Positions 1 through 9,894 of a DNA stretch of 64,000 nucleotides are shown one piece after another; the first letter of the stretch is position 1; every line of letters begins with the position of its first letter. The notes beneath the pieces are model-generated. The model saw nothing but the letters and a program-made list of their open reading frames with translations, was not told the origin of the DNA and searched no databases. The position numbers and the translations under genes are program-made. The DNA comes from Macrosoma leucophasiata (Eukaryota > Arthropoda > Insecta > Lepidoptera > Hedylidae), in contig JAWQUS010000030.1 of NCBI GenBank assembly GCA_036365455.1, forward strand, positions 5,332,001-5,396,000. Direction: 5' to 3'.

Positions 1-58
1 GAACTCTGGACCCCAGTGAAGCAGTAATGGCCCGCTGCCACTAAGCTACTGAGGCAGT
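1..58 (-). repeat. SINE-C head fragment
   Basis: Reads, on the minus strand, CTGCCTCAGTAGCTTAGTGG, the tRNA-like head shared with the SINE-C copies at 10903, 40326, 45947 and 57286. The body is missing or lies outside the window. Confidence 0.6.
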
Positions 59-183
59 TATAGCTATTGTGCTAGCATTTAAGTTTAATTAATTTTATTG
101 TAAGTTTCAACATTGAATTAAAACTGTTTTTATAGAGTTATTGTGCCTCTCTGCCAGAAATTACAGAGACGAACATTATTTTA

Positions 184-570
184 TTGGTGGTAGAGCTCCA
201 GTGACATAAATGCATAGCACCCTAAGGATTGGTAACTTATCTGCATTTTAACCATGGACTTTATGTCTATAGGCTGCAGTCATCACTTAACATCAGAATC
301 AGAAACTCATTTATTCATTTAGGGTGACAGGCACCCCTTATGACACGTCAAAAATAAACAAAATAAATTACAGCAATAATATAACAATAGATATATACAT
401 GTCAAACAAGATAAAAAATATATGTAAAGTCAAGAATATCACAAGATAAAACTAAATATATATAATATGCTAATGTAAGAAGTATATCAGTAGAATGTCT
501 CATTTCCCCTTTACCATTTATCAATGTGAACTGTATGACTGTTTGCCACTTCCATTCCATAAAAAAAAAA
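184..570 (-). repeat. R280 retroposon, split by a LINE-E tail
   Basis: Left part 184-292 and right part 517-570 join into one R280 copy ending in an A-run (3' end at right). The normal text CATCAATGTGAAC is broken at 293 by a nested insertion. A small opposite-strand R280 scrap (TGCCTCTCTGCCAGAAATTA) lies just upstream at 140-178. R280 is a dispersed 280 bp retroposon with no obvious pol III B box; it resembles Metulj-type lepidopteran SINEs from memory. Confidence 0.75.
293..516 (-). mobile_element. LINE-E 3' tail nested in R280
   Basis: On the minus strand this ends with AATGAATAAATGAGTTTCTG and a TTCTGA repeat, matching 46869-47063 and the tail at 47440-47500. It is flanked by a short ATCA repeat inside R280. 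It holds only 3' UTR-like sequence. It was inserted after the R280 copy. Confidence 0.65.
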
Positions 571-611
571 AACTTAGCCTAAGGGGCGGTGGAGTGATGA
601 CGTTCCGATGC

Positions 612-1318
612 CAGGCTAAACAAAAATTACATGCCTATAATGTAGAGAAACTTAACAATTCTAATATCTAATCCCTAGTTAATTAAAGTTCCAATCTCGA
701 CCAGATAGCAATATGTTATGATGGGAAGGCAGCAGATTGTAAAGCTTTAATTACTGACAACCGTGCCAATAAGCGGGCTCTGATAACGTAGGCAGCTTAT
801 GACCAGTGTGACATCAGCGTATGTACCGCTTGGCCACGTAATGAACCAACCGAAAGATCCTCCACAGCTGGACAAAGCCTTCCCACAAGATGCACACAAC
901 CGTGTTGAGCGGTATAAGCGGAGATTATGCCATAATCGCCACGCTTGGCAGGCGGATTGGCGATCGCAGTGAAGGTAGTTTTATCGGGACACTGCCCATT
1001 CCGCGTTATTATTTTTAATAGCGCCCTGTTGGAATGGTTTGACCGCCATTGTTCGGTTGAGTGACTGCGCAAGTGGAAGAATTCTCTTCCAGTGGAATAA
1101 AATTCTTCCACTACTTCTTGCGGACAGGCAAAACAAAAATTACATGCCTATAATGTAGAGAAACTTAACAATTCTAATATCTAATCCCTAGCTAATTAAA
1201 GTTCCAATCTCGACCAGATAGCAATATGTTATGATGGGAAGGCAGCAGATTGTAAAGCTTTAATTACTGACAACCGTGCCAATAAGCGGCCTCTGATAAC
1301 GTAGACAGGTTAATGCCC
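612..1318. repeat. Direct repeat pair (183 bp) around a 340 bp core
   Basis: Positions 612-795 and 1135-1318 are nearly identical direct repeats (both contain CTATAATGTAGAGAAACTTA), differing at only a few sites, separated by about 340 bp. The core holds a palindromic GGAAGAATTCTCTTCC motif, and 1012-1125 recurs inverted at 4973-5080. This could be a non-autonomous terminal-repeat element or a local duplication. The repeat ends do not read TG...CA, so I do not call them LTRs. Confidence 0.55.
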
Positions 1319-1465
1319 GGTATGTACACACTTAATTTACTACATCCGTTGGAAATCGAAAGTATATCTAGACTAGTAGAACTGGCGGTATTTTTAATTC
1401 ATTGCCTATAATTTTGTTTAATAGACTTGCGTGAGGAGAGTGGTGTATGAAGAATGAATAGGAAA

Positions 1466-1628
1466 ATTTGACGAGCCACTTGGTCCAGCGGTGCGACCAT
1501 GAACTGAGGCTCACGACACTGTACAACAATCTCGATCCAAATATTTGTATGGCCTACAGATGTTTGTTTCGGATCTGGGTGTTTGTGTTTGTGTGTGAAC
1601 AATGACACTCACGACACAGGTTTATATA
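1466..1628 (+). repeat. SINE-B copy, degenerate
   Basis: Has the SINE-B head (TTGGTCCAGCGGTG) and the tail (TTTGTATGGCCTACAGATG, GACACAGGTTTATA). The middle of the tRNA-like part, including the B box, has been replaced by unrelated bases. SINE-B copies elsewhere keep GCGGGTTCGATCCCC. Confidence 0.6.
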
Positions 1629-1717
1629 GTACTAGCTGTGCCCGCGACTTCGTCCGCGTGAAAATTTATGATTGTTCAGTATCTACCCGGACGAAGTCGT
1701 GGGCGCAGCTAGTATAA
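1629..1717 (-). repeat. Hel-D terminal hairpin fragment
   Basis: Two inverted arms of about 30 bp (CTAGCTGTGCCCGCGACTTC and its imperfect complement) flank a short loop. The same hairpin ends Hel-D at 10523-10608 and 55034-55113. The outermost text is CTAG followed by T, as expected at a helitron 3' end. Confidence 0.55.
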
Positions 1718-2238
1718 AAATAAATAAGTTTGGAAGTGGACGATTCGATCGTGGATTCTTGAACTTACAGATAATAAATTCAAGTCATGTATTAAACGCA
1801 CACTATGTAAAAATGCGTACGTAGACTCGATGACTATCTAAAGAATAGAGATGCCTGGACAAATGCTGGTCTAACTCCACAAGACTAAACAATAATTTTG
1901 TGAAATGAATGTGCGTTGTACTTGATATTGTAAAACATAGTTATAAGTGTCATATTGTGAAAATAGTTTTAAGGAACATATTTTGAAAAGACCCTACTGA
2001 GTTTTGTTTTGGCAGGTTTTTTCTCAGTAATGTGGGCTTTGGAACTCGGCCAGTGAATAACAAAGAATGTCCCATATTTTTTTGTTTAGTCTTATCTTGC
2101 CGTTTGTAATAAAAAGTATGGAACATTCTGTTGATACCTATTTTTATCATTAAGTATTTTTGGACTATTATTTATTTCATTTTGTTTACTTTGACATATT
2201 AATCAACATATCAGTTGTTATTCGCTTTAATTTTTACT
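1718..2238 (+). pseudogene. LINE-E reverse transcriptase C-terminal end and 3' UTR remnant
   Basis: Around 1770-1860, conceptual translation with frame breaks gives a basic stretch with KRTLCKNAY and then DYLKNRDAW, resembling the C-terminal end of CR1/jockey-type LINE proteins. The downstream text near 2190-2238 (GTTATTCGCTTTAATTT) recurs in the LINE-E tail at 46980-47020. Stops and a frame change show decay. The LINE call is inference from short motifs. Confidence 0.4.
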
Positions 2239-2529
2239 GGTGGTAGAGCTCCAGTGACGGAGCTCGCGGGCGTAGGCACCACCGCATTACCTAATATACT
2301 TGCCGTTAAATGGTAGTGTTCAGCACTATCGTGTTCCGGTCAGGTGGTAATGTACGGCTCTGTAATTTCCGGCACAGAGGCATAACACCTAATACCTCAG
2401 GAGTGGCAGCGCATTTGCATTTTGACCTCTGGTCATTGTGTAGGTGTCTATAGGCTGCAGTCATCACTTAACATCAATGTGAACTGCACGCTTGTTTGCC
2501 ACTTTTATAACATAAAAAAAAATAAAAAA
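2239..2529 (-). repeat. R280 copy, full length
   Basis: Runs from CTGGTGGTAGAGCTCCAGTG to TTTGCCACTT and a long A-rich tail, so it shows the whole family unit. The 3' A-run is at the right. It abuts the LINE-E remnant on its left. Confidence 0.8.
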
Positions 2530-2727
2530 ATATGTATTTGTAATTTGACCTATCACAAGCAAATTCTATTATTTCCAAGTGATTAAATGAATTTTTGAGT
2601 TTTGAGTTTTGACGTTGATATCTGCGACACAGTTTATACTACTGCAGTCGTTTCCCTTGTTAATGTATCGCCTTTCTGTTTTTGGTTCCAAATAAAGATT
2701 ATATTAATATTAGGTATTATTAATAAA

Positions 2728-2954
2728 AGTAGCCTAAGTTACTCCTTATTTAATAAGCTATGTGTCAGTGAAAGTCCCGTCAAAATCGGTCAAGCCGTTC
2801 CCGAGATTCACGGGGACAAACAGACCGACAGACAGACAAAAATTGTAAAAAAAAATAGTTTTGGTATATGTACCGTGTAAACACGCATATGCAATCTGTA
2901 AAAAGCGGATATTGTTATATTACAAACAGACATTCCAATTTTATTTATTTGTAT
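2728..2954 (-). repeat. Hel-D 5' portion
   Basis: Complement of Hel-D: AGTAGCCTAAGTTACTCC, then the GTCTGTCTGTCTG tract and the ATTTTATTTATTTGTA end. The terminal hairpin with CTAG is absent. Related copies are at 10292, 34799 and 54788. Confidence 0.6.
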
Positions 2955-2957
2955 TTT

Positions 2958-3126
2958 TTACGGCCCTGTAATTTCCGGCACAGAGGCGTAACACCTTAGG
3001 CCTCAGGAGTGGTAACGCATCTGCACTTTGACCTTGGTGTTTGTGTGGGTGTCTGTCTAAAGGCTGCAGTCATCACTTAACATCAATGTGAACTGCATGC
3101 TTGTTTGCCACTTTCAGTACATAAAA
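2958..3126 (-). repeat. R280 copy, 5' truncated
   Basis: Begins inside the unit at TACGGCCCTGTAATTTCCGG and runs to the A-run at its 3' end. The first 110 bp are missing, as expected for 5'-truncated retroposition. Confidence 0.75.
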
Positions 3127-3406
3127 AAAATATTTGTATACATATAGATGTATAGATTAATTAAACCGGGTACAGCATGTCCTATAGGAGCATCTTCTAT
3201 AAGAGTAGGTTCAGAGCTAGTACAAGGCTTGCGTCACCTCGTAACACATTTTGCTTTACCAGACGTTAGGGACGCCTACAACCCAAACGACCATTTTGGG
3301 GTTCCGTCATGAAAACAAAATATTTTTTTTTTCAAAATGTCACCTATTCAGATTACGTTTGAAGTGTTCACGTGAGATTTATACATATACGTTATTATAT
3401 GTATTT

Positions 3407-3482
3407 AATGTGGAAGAAGCACGGGAGATGTGTCAGGATCGAGATATCTGGCTCTCCACCGCCTTTGCTTACCCCGTATCTA
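3407..3482 (+). repeat. LINE-A 3' fragment
   Basis: Diverged copy of the last 75 bp of the LINE-A coding region (GAAGAAGCACGGGAGATGTG, then CTTACCCCGTA). Upstream 3127-3406 has no family I recognise. Confidence 0.6.
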
Positions 3483-3485
3483 CAT

Positions 3486-3760
3486 TTTTTTTATGTTTTG
3501 AAAGTTGCAAACAAGCATGTAGTTCACATTGATGTTAAGTGATGACTGCAGCCTATAGACACTCACACAATGACCAGAGTTCAAAATGTATATGCGTTGC
3601 CACTCCTGAGGCCTGAGGTGTTATGCCGGAAATTACAGAGCCGTACATTACCACCTGACCGGAACACCATAGTGCCGAACACTATAATTTAGCGGCAGAT
3701 AGGTGAGGTAATGCGGTGGTGCCTACGCCCTCGAGCGTACACTTGGAACTCTACCACCAG
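3486..3760 (+). repeat. R280 copy, near full length
   Basis: From a T-run and GTTGCAAACAAGCATG through GCCTACGCCCTCGAGC to CTCTACCACCAG. The opposite orientation of the copy at 2239 creates an inverted pair about 1 kb apart. Confidence 0.75.
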
Positions 3761-3761
3761 T

Positions 3762-3836
3762 GAATGTATGCATGTATGTTTCAATGCATTTACCTCTGCT
3801 TACCCCTTCGGGGATTATAGGCGTGACGTCACGTAA
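3762..3836 (+). repeat. SINE-C 3' fragment
   Basis: Holds ATGCATTTACCTCTGCTTAC and CCCTTCGGGGATTATAGGCG, the conserved SINE-C tail. The tRNA-like head is missing. Confidence 0.65.
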
Positions 3837-4214
3837 TTAACGTATTATCTAACTATACGGAACCCAACCTTACAAGAAGACGCACTATATTTTTTTTACC
3901 AACTCGCCGCTAAAATTAGCCTTCGAGTTGTTATCGGTTAAATTATTCAGCGAACGTTCGATGCCTCTAAGTGAATTTCGCGATCGACCATCGGTTTTTC
4001 TATTCTGATCTGCATACAATAAAGACTTTGTCACTTAGAGCCATGTAGATTGTGAAAATACAGACATCGAAAAATATCTCGAAATAAAGAAGCGGCCAAG
4101 TGCGAGATAGACTCCCGTTCACAGGTTGGCGTAAAATTGCGATTTTCTATACCACTGTTAATACCATAGCCTTCTGAGACCGAAGTTGAATTTTCTCTGT
4201 TATATTTATTACAG
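3837..4214. other. Unassigned stretch ending in a splice-acceptor-like site
   Basis: No repeat family recognised. Its last 20 bases are pyrimidine-rich and end TTATATTTATTACAG, a good-looking 3' splice site, just before the open stretch at 4215. Confidence 0.35.
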
Positions 4215-4457
4215 CGATTGACACATCTACATGAATATCAGTGTAGATGCCACTTCTGAGGACTCAAAATTGATATCAGCAATTTGCGTCACAGCGGCGA
4301 GAGCGGCGCGATCTAACGCATCGAACTGGATGGCATCGGCCCGGCGGCGCCCGCGCCGGCGCGGTGCCTACGGCTCTAGGCATACAAAACAGGGGTTTTC
4401 CAATGGGGTACATAATCGAAAGCTTCAAGCAGCTTCCTATGATGAAACTACCGCCAC
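4215..4457 (+). CDS. Candidate host exon, unknown product
   Basis: A 243 bp stretch lies between an acceptor-like CTGTTATATTTATTACAG and a consensus donor GTAAGT at 4458. An ATG at 4231 opens a frame through the donor (75 codons plus 2 bases). The predicted residues are rich in Ala, Ser and Arg, with an Arg-rich block about residues 38-44 (ARRRPRRRG). The local GC is much higher than in flanking DNA. I do not recognise the product. It could be a first coding exon, an untranslated exon, or chance; no partner exon is visible and no repeat match was seen. Confidence 0.3.
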
Positions 4458-4483
4458 GTAAGTTTTACAGTAACAGTTTTTTA

Positions 4484-4695
4484 TTTATGTATGTACGTAT
4501 CTTCACGCCAGGTTCCTAACGGGGTAGGGTAGGCAGAGTGTAGAGTGTACAGCACCAGATATCCCGGTCCTGATATACCTCTTGTGCCTCATCTACCTTC
4601 ATCAGCCTCTTCATACAGGCACGCCGATTCCTAAGACTTGACCGCACCATCAGACAGAACTCGACCTATTGGGTCATGGTAGGTCAGCATTGGTT
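4484..4695 (-). repeat. LINE-A 3' fragment
   Basis: Begins with the tail complement TATGTATGTACGTATCTTCA and extends about 200 bp into the LINE-A C-terminal coding region, ending near GGTCATGGTAGGTCAGC. Small indels (an extra GGGTA) break the frame. Confidence 0.7.
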
Positions 4696-4972
4696 TTTTA
4701 AGTACCATTAATAAACACTCATTTCATATTTAACACAAACAAAACATAATTTAACTGTAAACAAAGTTATGGACAGGTTTAAAATTAGGGCCGCAGTCAC
4801 GTAATCGGAAGTTGAGTTGAACTTTTAACTAAACTGTACAAATTTCAGTGAACCAAAAACTATTGCAGTTTGAAACACGTGAGGGACTGAAATATGGGAT
4901 TTAAATTTGTATTCAATACTTTATACGCGAAGGTATCGAGACGTGACGCCTCCGTGACGCCTCCCGCCTAGT

Positions 4973-5080
4973 AGCCGAAGAATTTTCTTCTACTGGAAGA
5001 GAATTCTTCCGCTATTGCAGTCAGTCAACCGAACAATGGCGGTCAAGCCATTCCAATAGGGCGGTAGTAAATAGCTATCG
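4973..5080. repeat. Inverted copy of the 1012-1125 segment
   Basis: GGAAGAGAATTCTTCCGC and GAACAATGGCGGTCAAGCC occur here and in the opposite orientation at 1012-1125. The element is not identified. The 277 bp before it (4696-4972) shows no recognised feature. Confidence 0.5.
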
Positions 5081-5082
5081 TG

Positions 5083-5446
5083 AGAAAGCTCCAAGTCACT
5101 CAGCGGTTAATCGAAAGTTCGGCTTTCCCTACTGGATCGAATCAGAAATGAAAAAAATCCGTAGGCCAACGAAATTCGCTGGCATAGCCAAGCAGATCTC
5201 CAAGCTGAAGTGGCAATGGGCAGGGCACATAGCTCGGAGAACCGATAGCCGCTGGGGCAGAAAGGTTCTCGAATGGAGACCACGTATCGGCAAGCGCAGC
5301 GTAGAACGTCCTGCAAGATGGACTGACGACCTAATCAAGGCTGCAGGTACCCGCTGGATGCACGTCGCTTCCGATCGGTCGGCATGGAGGTCATTGGGGG
5401 AGGCCTATGTTCAGCATTGGACGTCCTATGGCTGATATGATGAAAT
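5083..5446 (+). pseudogene. LINE-B reverse transcriptase C-terminal fragment
   Basis: Open frame 5148-5435 encodes the C-terminal domain of a lepidopteran LINE (KLKWQWAGHIARR, then RPARWTDDLIKAAGTRW), stopping just before a TGATATGATGAAAT tail. The same domain is encoded at 51913-52363. Only the last 95 or so residues remain; the reverse transcriptase core and endonuclease are absent. An RTE-like assignment is plausible from the C-terminal motif and simple-sequence tail, not proven. Confidence 0.7.
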
Positions 5447-6020
5447 ATAGGTGTTATGAAAGTGGCAAACAAGCATGCAGTTTATATTGATATTAAGTGA
5501 TGACTGTTTTATATTATTTCGCATTAACACATGCTTGTGATTTGCAAAAAATTGACTTCAAGCGAGACCTGAAGTCAAATTTCCTTCTTTAAAAATAAAA
5601 TATATTTCACAAGCATGTGTTAATGCGAAATAATATAAAACAATTATTAAGGGTAAAAGCGACTTCATTACGATATTCAATAAACTGCAAAGTCTATTAT
5701 ATCGGTTGCCTAACTAGTATAGTTGGCAATAGATGGCGCTGATGCTATCATAAAGCAATGCAATAAATGTGAAGGAAAGATTTGACAGATCGGGCAGGAC
5801 TTCAGTAGCTCAATTGGAAGAGCGGCTGGACTAGATTCCCAGTAGACCGCGAGTTCGAGTCTCGCCTGAAGTCAAATTTTTCTTTCCATTTTTCTTTAAG
5901 TGATGACTGCAACCTACAGACACCTACACAAAGACCAGCGGTCAAAATACAGATGCGTTACCACTTCTGAGGCCTAAGGTGTTATGCCTCTGTGCCAGAA
6001 ATTACAGGGCCGTACAATAT
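5447..6020 (+). repeat. R280 copy, split by a foldback SINE-A
   Basis: Parts 5447-5506 and 5896-6020 form one R280 copy. The sequence TTAAGTGATGACTG is duplicated on both sides of the insertion. Confidence 0.8.
5507..5895 (-). mobile_element. Foldback SINE-A insertion with 14 bp target duplication
   Basis: Bounded by TTAAGTGATGACTG at 5493-5506 and 5896-5909. Read on the minus strand it starts with an inverted SINE-A body (5895-5707, tRNA-like head included), then a 66 bp unknown spacer, then a hairpin with perfect 34 bp arms (5507-5540 and 5607-5640), and ends in the SINE-A tail AATAATATAAAA. The tail at the duplication suggests priming there. The internal order is rearranged relative to the plain copy at 7439. 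Confidence 0.7.
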
Positions 6021-6418
6021 ATCTAATTGATAGGATTTATAAACTGAATAATATTGTGATGATGGTATTTATGTTTGTCTATGAAATATGAACACACTTT
6101 TTGCCATAATTCACGTGTACATCCAAATAAACTCTAGTTCAAGCACAATACATCACCCACATAAGCATGTCAGAAAAATTAAAACCCGTCTCGCGTGTCC
6201 CACGTCGTAAAAATCAAAACGTATTACCCAAATACGTATCAGCACGTATCGTCGACGCTAGACGATAAATTACAGCGGTTAATATGCTGAAAGCCAAAGA
6301 CAATATAAGAAATAGACTGAGATTACACATGGCTGCTAGGCATTCTCTTCAATCAACGAGTGGTCATCGGCTCAACCGCCTAAAATACTTTTGGAAAACT
6401 AAATATCTAACAGTGCTT
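6021..6418. other. Unassigned stretch
   Basis: AT-rich, no repeat family or convincing coding frame seen. The open frame beginning at 6284 runs into degenerate R280 sequence and is not credible. Confidence 0.5.
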
Positions 6419-6596
6419 TTTTGTGGCAAACAAACATGCTGTTATATAACTTTTAAAACACTCGCGTTTAACACTAATTTCACTCATTTTACGAACCGGG
6501 TCGTGACGCGATATAGATATTGGGCAAAAAACATGCTGTTTCCATTAATTTTAAGTGATGACTGCATCCTATAAATATTCACCTACACAAAGACAA
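6419..6596 (+). repeat. R280 copy, strongly degenerate
   Basis: Only the words GTGGCAAACAAACATGCTG and TAAGTGATGACTGCATCC remain, with an extra stretch of about 100 bp between them. Confidence 0.45.
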
Positions 6597-7428
6597 AAAA
6601 ATTCAGAAAAGTTTATACTTACTCTTTTTGATACGAAGTTGATCAAATCATCCTACATCCAAAAAGATGTAAACGAGGACCAAATTGATTCATTTAGGTT
6701 GAGCCGCAGGTAACTCGTTCTGCCAAATTAGTTCGCAGCAATTAATACTATGGCCACCGACTGCAAATTTAGATTATTTAGTGACACTAAACCGTCAAAA
6801 AGGCAAAATCATTTTGTTGTCAACCAATCAGTTTGTTTTCTTGCCACAGCTCTACAAAAAGCGATTGAAGCCAATTTCAAAATAAACGTAAAGTTTTACA
6901 ATTTATGTGGTTAACATGTGTAATTTGGGTCTATTTCTTATAATGTCTTTGTGGAAACCCTTCCAGCTGCCTTATACCGCTGTAATTAATAACTGAACTA
7001 TGATACCATCTTCGGTGTAGTCTTCGAGGTTAGCACGCACGATCACGTGACGTATGGGAGTGTACGCCATTATGGAAATAGTTTTCGTTAATTACCTTTT
7101 ATTTTTTATCAATGTCTTATAGTCCTTCATACCTGTAATTATAAAACCAGAACATTTTTTTATGTTCGAAACATCGTCGGGTATGTTTCTTCAGATCCAA
7201 GATGGCAGACAATGATTTTTACAAAATGTAATAAGGATATAAAATATTAAAGTAACATCGACATTAATGGGTGTGATTTGATTGGAAGATATTCCAAGAT
7301 AAACACACTTATACTGTAGCTTGCACGAGTTGCCCACACTACACATGTTTGATTAGTCAAAAAATTATGAAAACAAATCCATACTGCGGCTGCGTCAAGA
7401 GTATTAAAAATGTTGGTAGTATGTTCAA
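6597..7428. other. Unassigned stretch
   Basis: Mostly non-repetitive to my eye, no credible gene. It may contain intronic or intergenic host sequence. Confidence 0.5.
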
Positions 7429-7438
7429 TAACACAACT

Positions 7439-7683
7439 TGCCTAACTAGCATAGTTGGTAATAGATGGCGCTACTGCTACCATAAAGCAATGCAATAGAT
7501 GTGAAGGAAAGATTTGACAAATCGGGCAGGGCTTCAGTAGCTCAATTGGAAGAGCGGCTGGACTAGATTCCCAGTAGGTCGCGAGTTCGAGCCTCGCCTG
7601 AAGTCAAATTTTTCTTTCCATTTTTCTTTAAAAATAAAATATATTTCACAAGCATGTGTTAATGCGAAATAATATAAAACAAT
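7439..7683 (+). mobile_element. SINE-A, plain full copy
   Basis: A 245 bp unit flanked by TAACACAACT at 7429-7438 and 7684-7693. It starts TGCCTAACTAGCATAGTTGG, has about 90 bp before a tRNA-like region (7532-7604) with A-box-like TAGCTCAATTGG and B-box-like GCGAGTTCGAGCC, and ends AATAATATAAAAC. The tRNA-like part folds with a 7 bp GGCTTCA/TGAAGTC stem. This is the reference for the foldback copies at 5507, 29561 and 33374. Confidence 0.75.
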
Positions 7684-7806
7684 TAACACAACTAAGTTAG
7701 AATTACGTGCATTGATCATGCACGTTTATAACAACCACTATGTTTTTTTTAAGAACCTACGCTTAACACTACTGTACCTACTACACAACTGTACCTACTT
7801 CCCTAA

Positions 7807-8072
7807 TCTATATAATATATATAAAAATGCAACCCGTTTTCCTTGGTCACGGCATCACGCGTGAATGGCTGGACCGATTTGGCTAATATTGATTTTGAAT
7901 GATTTTTGGAAGTCCAGGAAATGTTTAAAAGGTAAGAAAATATGAAGAAATTGAAGGGAAATAGTAAAAACCACCATTTCATTTTCCCATACAAATAGTC
8001 CGTATCTATCAAACCTTTGACACATGTCATATTTTCATTCCGAGGCAATACAAAGTTTGCCGGGTCAGCTAG
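7807..8072 (+). mobile_element. Hel-F, helitron-like non-autonomous element
   Basis: Starts TCTATATAATATATA and ends GGGTCAGCTAG followed by T, matching the TC...CTRR|T rule of helitrons. The interior has GGACCGATTTGGCTAAT. No Rep/helicase is encoded. Other copies are at 30911, 36828, 44797, 46539 and 49215. Confidence 0.6.
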
Positions 8073-8073
8073 T

Positions 8074-8275
8074 AATATTATAAATGGGAATGTAGTAGTA
8101 GGTAGTAATTTTCGCATGAAAGTGTAACAAAAAAAAGTTCGTTTATCTACTAAACCAATCATCATGAAACTTTGTACACATTCTTGGAGATATAAAAATC
8201 AATACTTATAGGATAGGTACTTTTTACTTATAGAAAAAAGAACACGATGACAAAGTTGTGGGCAAAAGCTAGTAT
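8074..8275 (+). repeat. RET-G retroposon
   Basis: Begins with TATTATAAATGGGAATG and ends GGGCAAAAGCTAGTATT, like the RET-G copy at 43878. It follows Hel-F directly. Confidence 0.5.
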
Positions 8276-8726
8276 TCACATAATTTCACCCGTAGTCAAA
8301 ACATAATAGTTTAAACAATCTTTTCCAAACATTAAAAAAACCACAAACTTCAGTTCCTCATTCCGGCTCGACACAGTTTATTTTGGGCAATTAATTGGTC
8401 GGTGACGGCGCGCGCGAGTTGTTCACACGTTCTCAAATAATAGATTAATTGTTGCGATAACACCTAACTAATATTTTTGCCCCCGACTAAGTATAGAGCT
8501 ACTTCATTAAACGTCACATCGCTCATTCGACTCCCTGTGCATGACTTTGGGCGCGGTAGGCTATAATTTTGAGCTTACAAGTTAATTTTTGGTAATTTTG
8601 TCGTAAATAATGGAGAAATAACTAGGGACTGACTTCGGTTTTTGTATTATACGCTTGATTCGATTTGAAATCTCTGGTTTCATATGATGTTTTACTTACC
8701 ATTAATGTAAACTGTGTGTGTCACTT
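8276..8726. other. Unassigned stretch
   Basis: Includes a GC-rich patch with CGGTGACGGCGCGCGCGAG near 8400. No recognised repeat or gene. Confidence 0.45.
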
Positions 8727-9243
8727 CATGTATGTATCTTCACGCCAAATCCCTAACGGGGTAGGCAGAGAGTGTAGAGCGCCAGATATCCCAGTCCTGA
8801 CACACCTCCCGTGCTTCTTCTACATTCATCATTCTCTTCCTACATTAACACCCATACCTAAAACTTTTGACCCTATCTTCAGACAATACTCGACCTATTT
8901 GGTCATGGTTGGTCAGTCTTGGTCTTCCTGGACCACTGCAACCATCCACATTCGCATTGTATATCTGTTTAGTCATTCGCTCATTCGACATTATTTCTAT
9001 ACGCCCGAACCATCGAAGTATGCGTTTTTTTATTTTTACGCCGATAGGTACTCTCATTCACACAAAGCCTCTTTCTTACATCTTCATTACGAACGCTATC
9101 GGTGATCGATATACCGCAGATCTTGCGCAAAGATCTCATCTCGACCACGTTTAATGAACTTGTATGCTCTTGCATGCATACCCAGCGTAAACTCTATTCC
9201 CAACAAGCACTCTCCTCTCTGTGTCAGCGGTATACCTACCACT
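8727..9243 (-). pseudogene. LINE-A 3' fragment, about 500 bp
   Basis: Minus-strand coding matches the LINE-A C-terminal part, including KKRILRWFGRIEIMSNERM and SLRKICGISITDSVRNEDV, spread over different frames, so it carries frameshifts. The 3' end lies at the left, at ATGTATCTTCACGCC. Confidence 0.75.
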
Positions 9244-9600
9244 TCATGATATAAACAAAAACTAGTATACACTGTTGCGCGACTGCGGCCGCATCTTTTG
9301 TCTCTTTCACCAAATACCAAACATTATATAATATTATTATTGACAGCTCATTACACCTTTCAACCGAACCCAACAGTAAACCCCGCGTACAAATATAAAG
9401 TTGCGGTCAGATAGCCACTTACGAAGCGATAAAGCTGAACACACGTACAAACCACGACCGCGCTGTTATTGCCCCAAATTATATTTCTTTGCCATATTAT
9501 ATCTGTTATGATCATAATCATGTTACCTGCATGAACGCTTTCATGAGGCTTTTGGTATCACTTATACAGTAGACAAAAACGCGGGGTGCAAATCGTCCAT
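9244..9600. other. Unassigned stretch
   Basis: No recognised repeat after the end of LINE-A homology near the CTTCATGATATAAAC text. No credible coding frame. Confidence 0.45.
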
Positions 9601-9724
9601 GCAAATGTTCATCAACGTAACCGGCGAATCGTGGGTGTATACATGTATGATTGAATGTATGCATTTACCTCTGCCTATCCCTTCGGGGATTACAGGCGTG
9701 AAGTTACGTTTTGAAGTTACGTTG
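9601..9724 (+). repeat. SINE-C 3' fragment
   Basis: Runs from CAACGTAACCGGCGAATCG to GGCGTGAAGTTACGTT, with a repeat of the last few bases. Confidence 0.7.
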
Positions 9725-9894
9725 TAAAAGCTAATTTCATTCTTAACTACTGAGCTGATTGAGCTGAACAAAGTTGAGTTCCTTTCAAGCATGGGGATTA
9801 CGTTTATATAAGAAAAAAATATTTATTTTTAAAATATAATGCAAAGAATATTGTCCAAATAAAAGGTAACGAGGATCCCAAATATTTATTAATA

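Noticed and set aside
612..1318. LTR retrotransposon or solo-LTR pair
   Set aside because: No TG...CA ends, no primer-binding or polypurine site, and no clear target duplication.
7532..7604. Functional tRNA gene
   Set aside because: The same tRNA-like region sits inside a repeated unit with target duplications; the anticodon stem is imperfect and the family is dispersed, so it is a SINE head.
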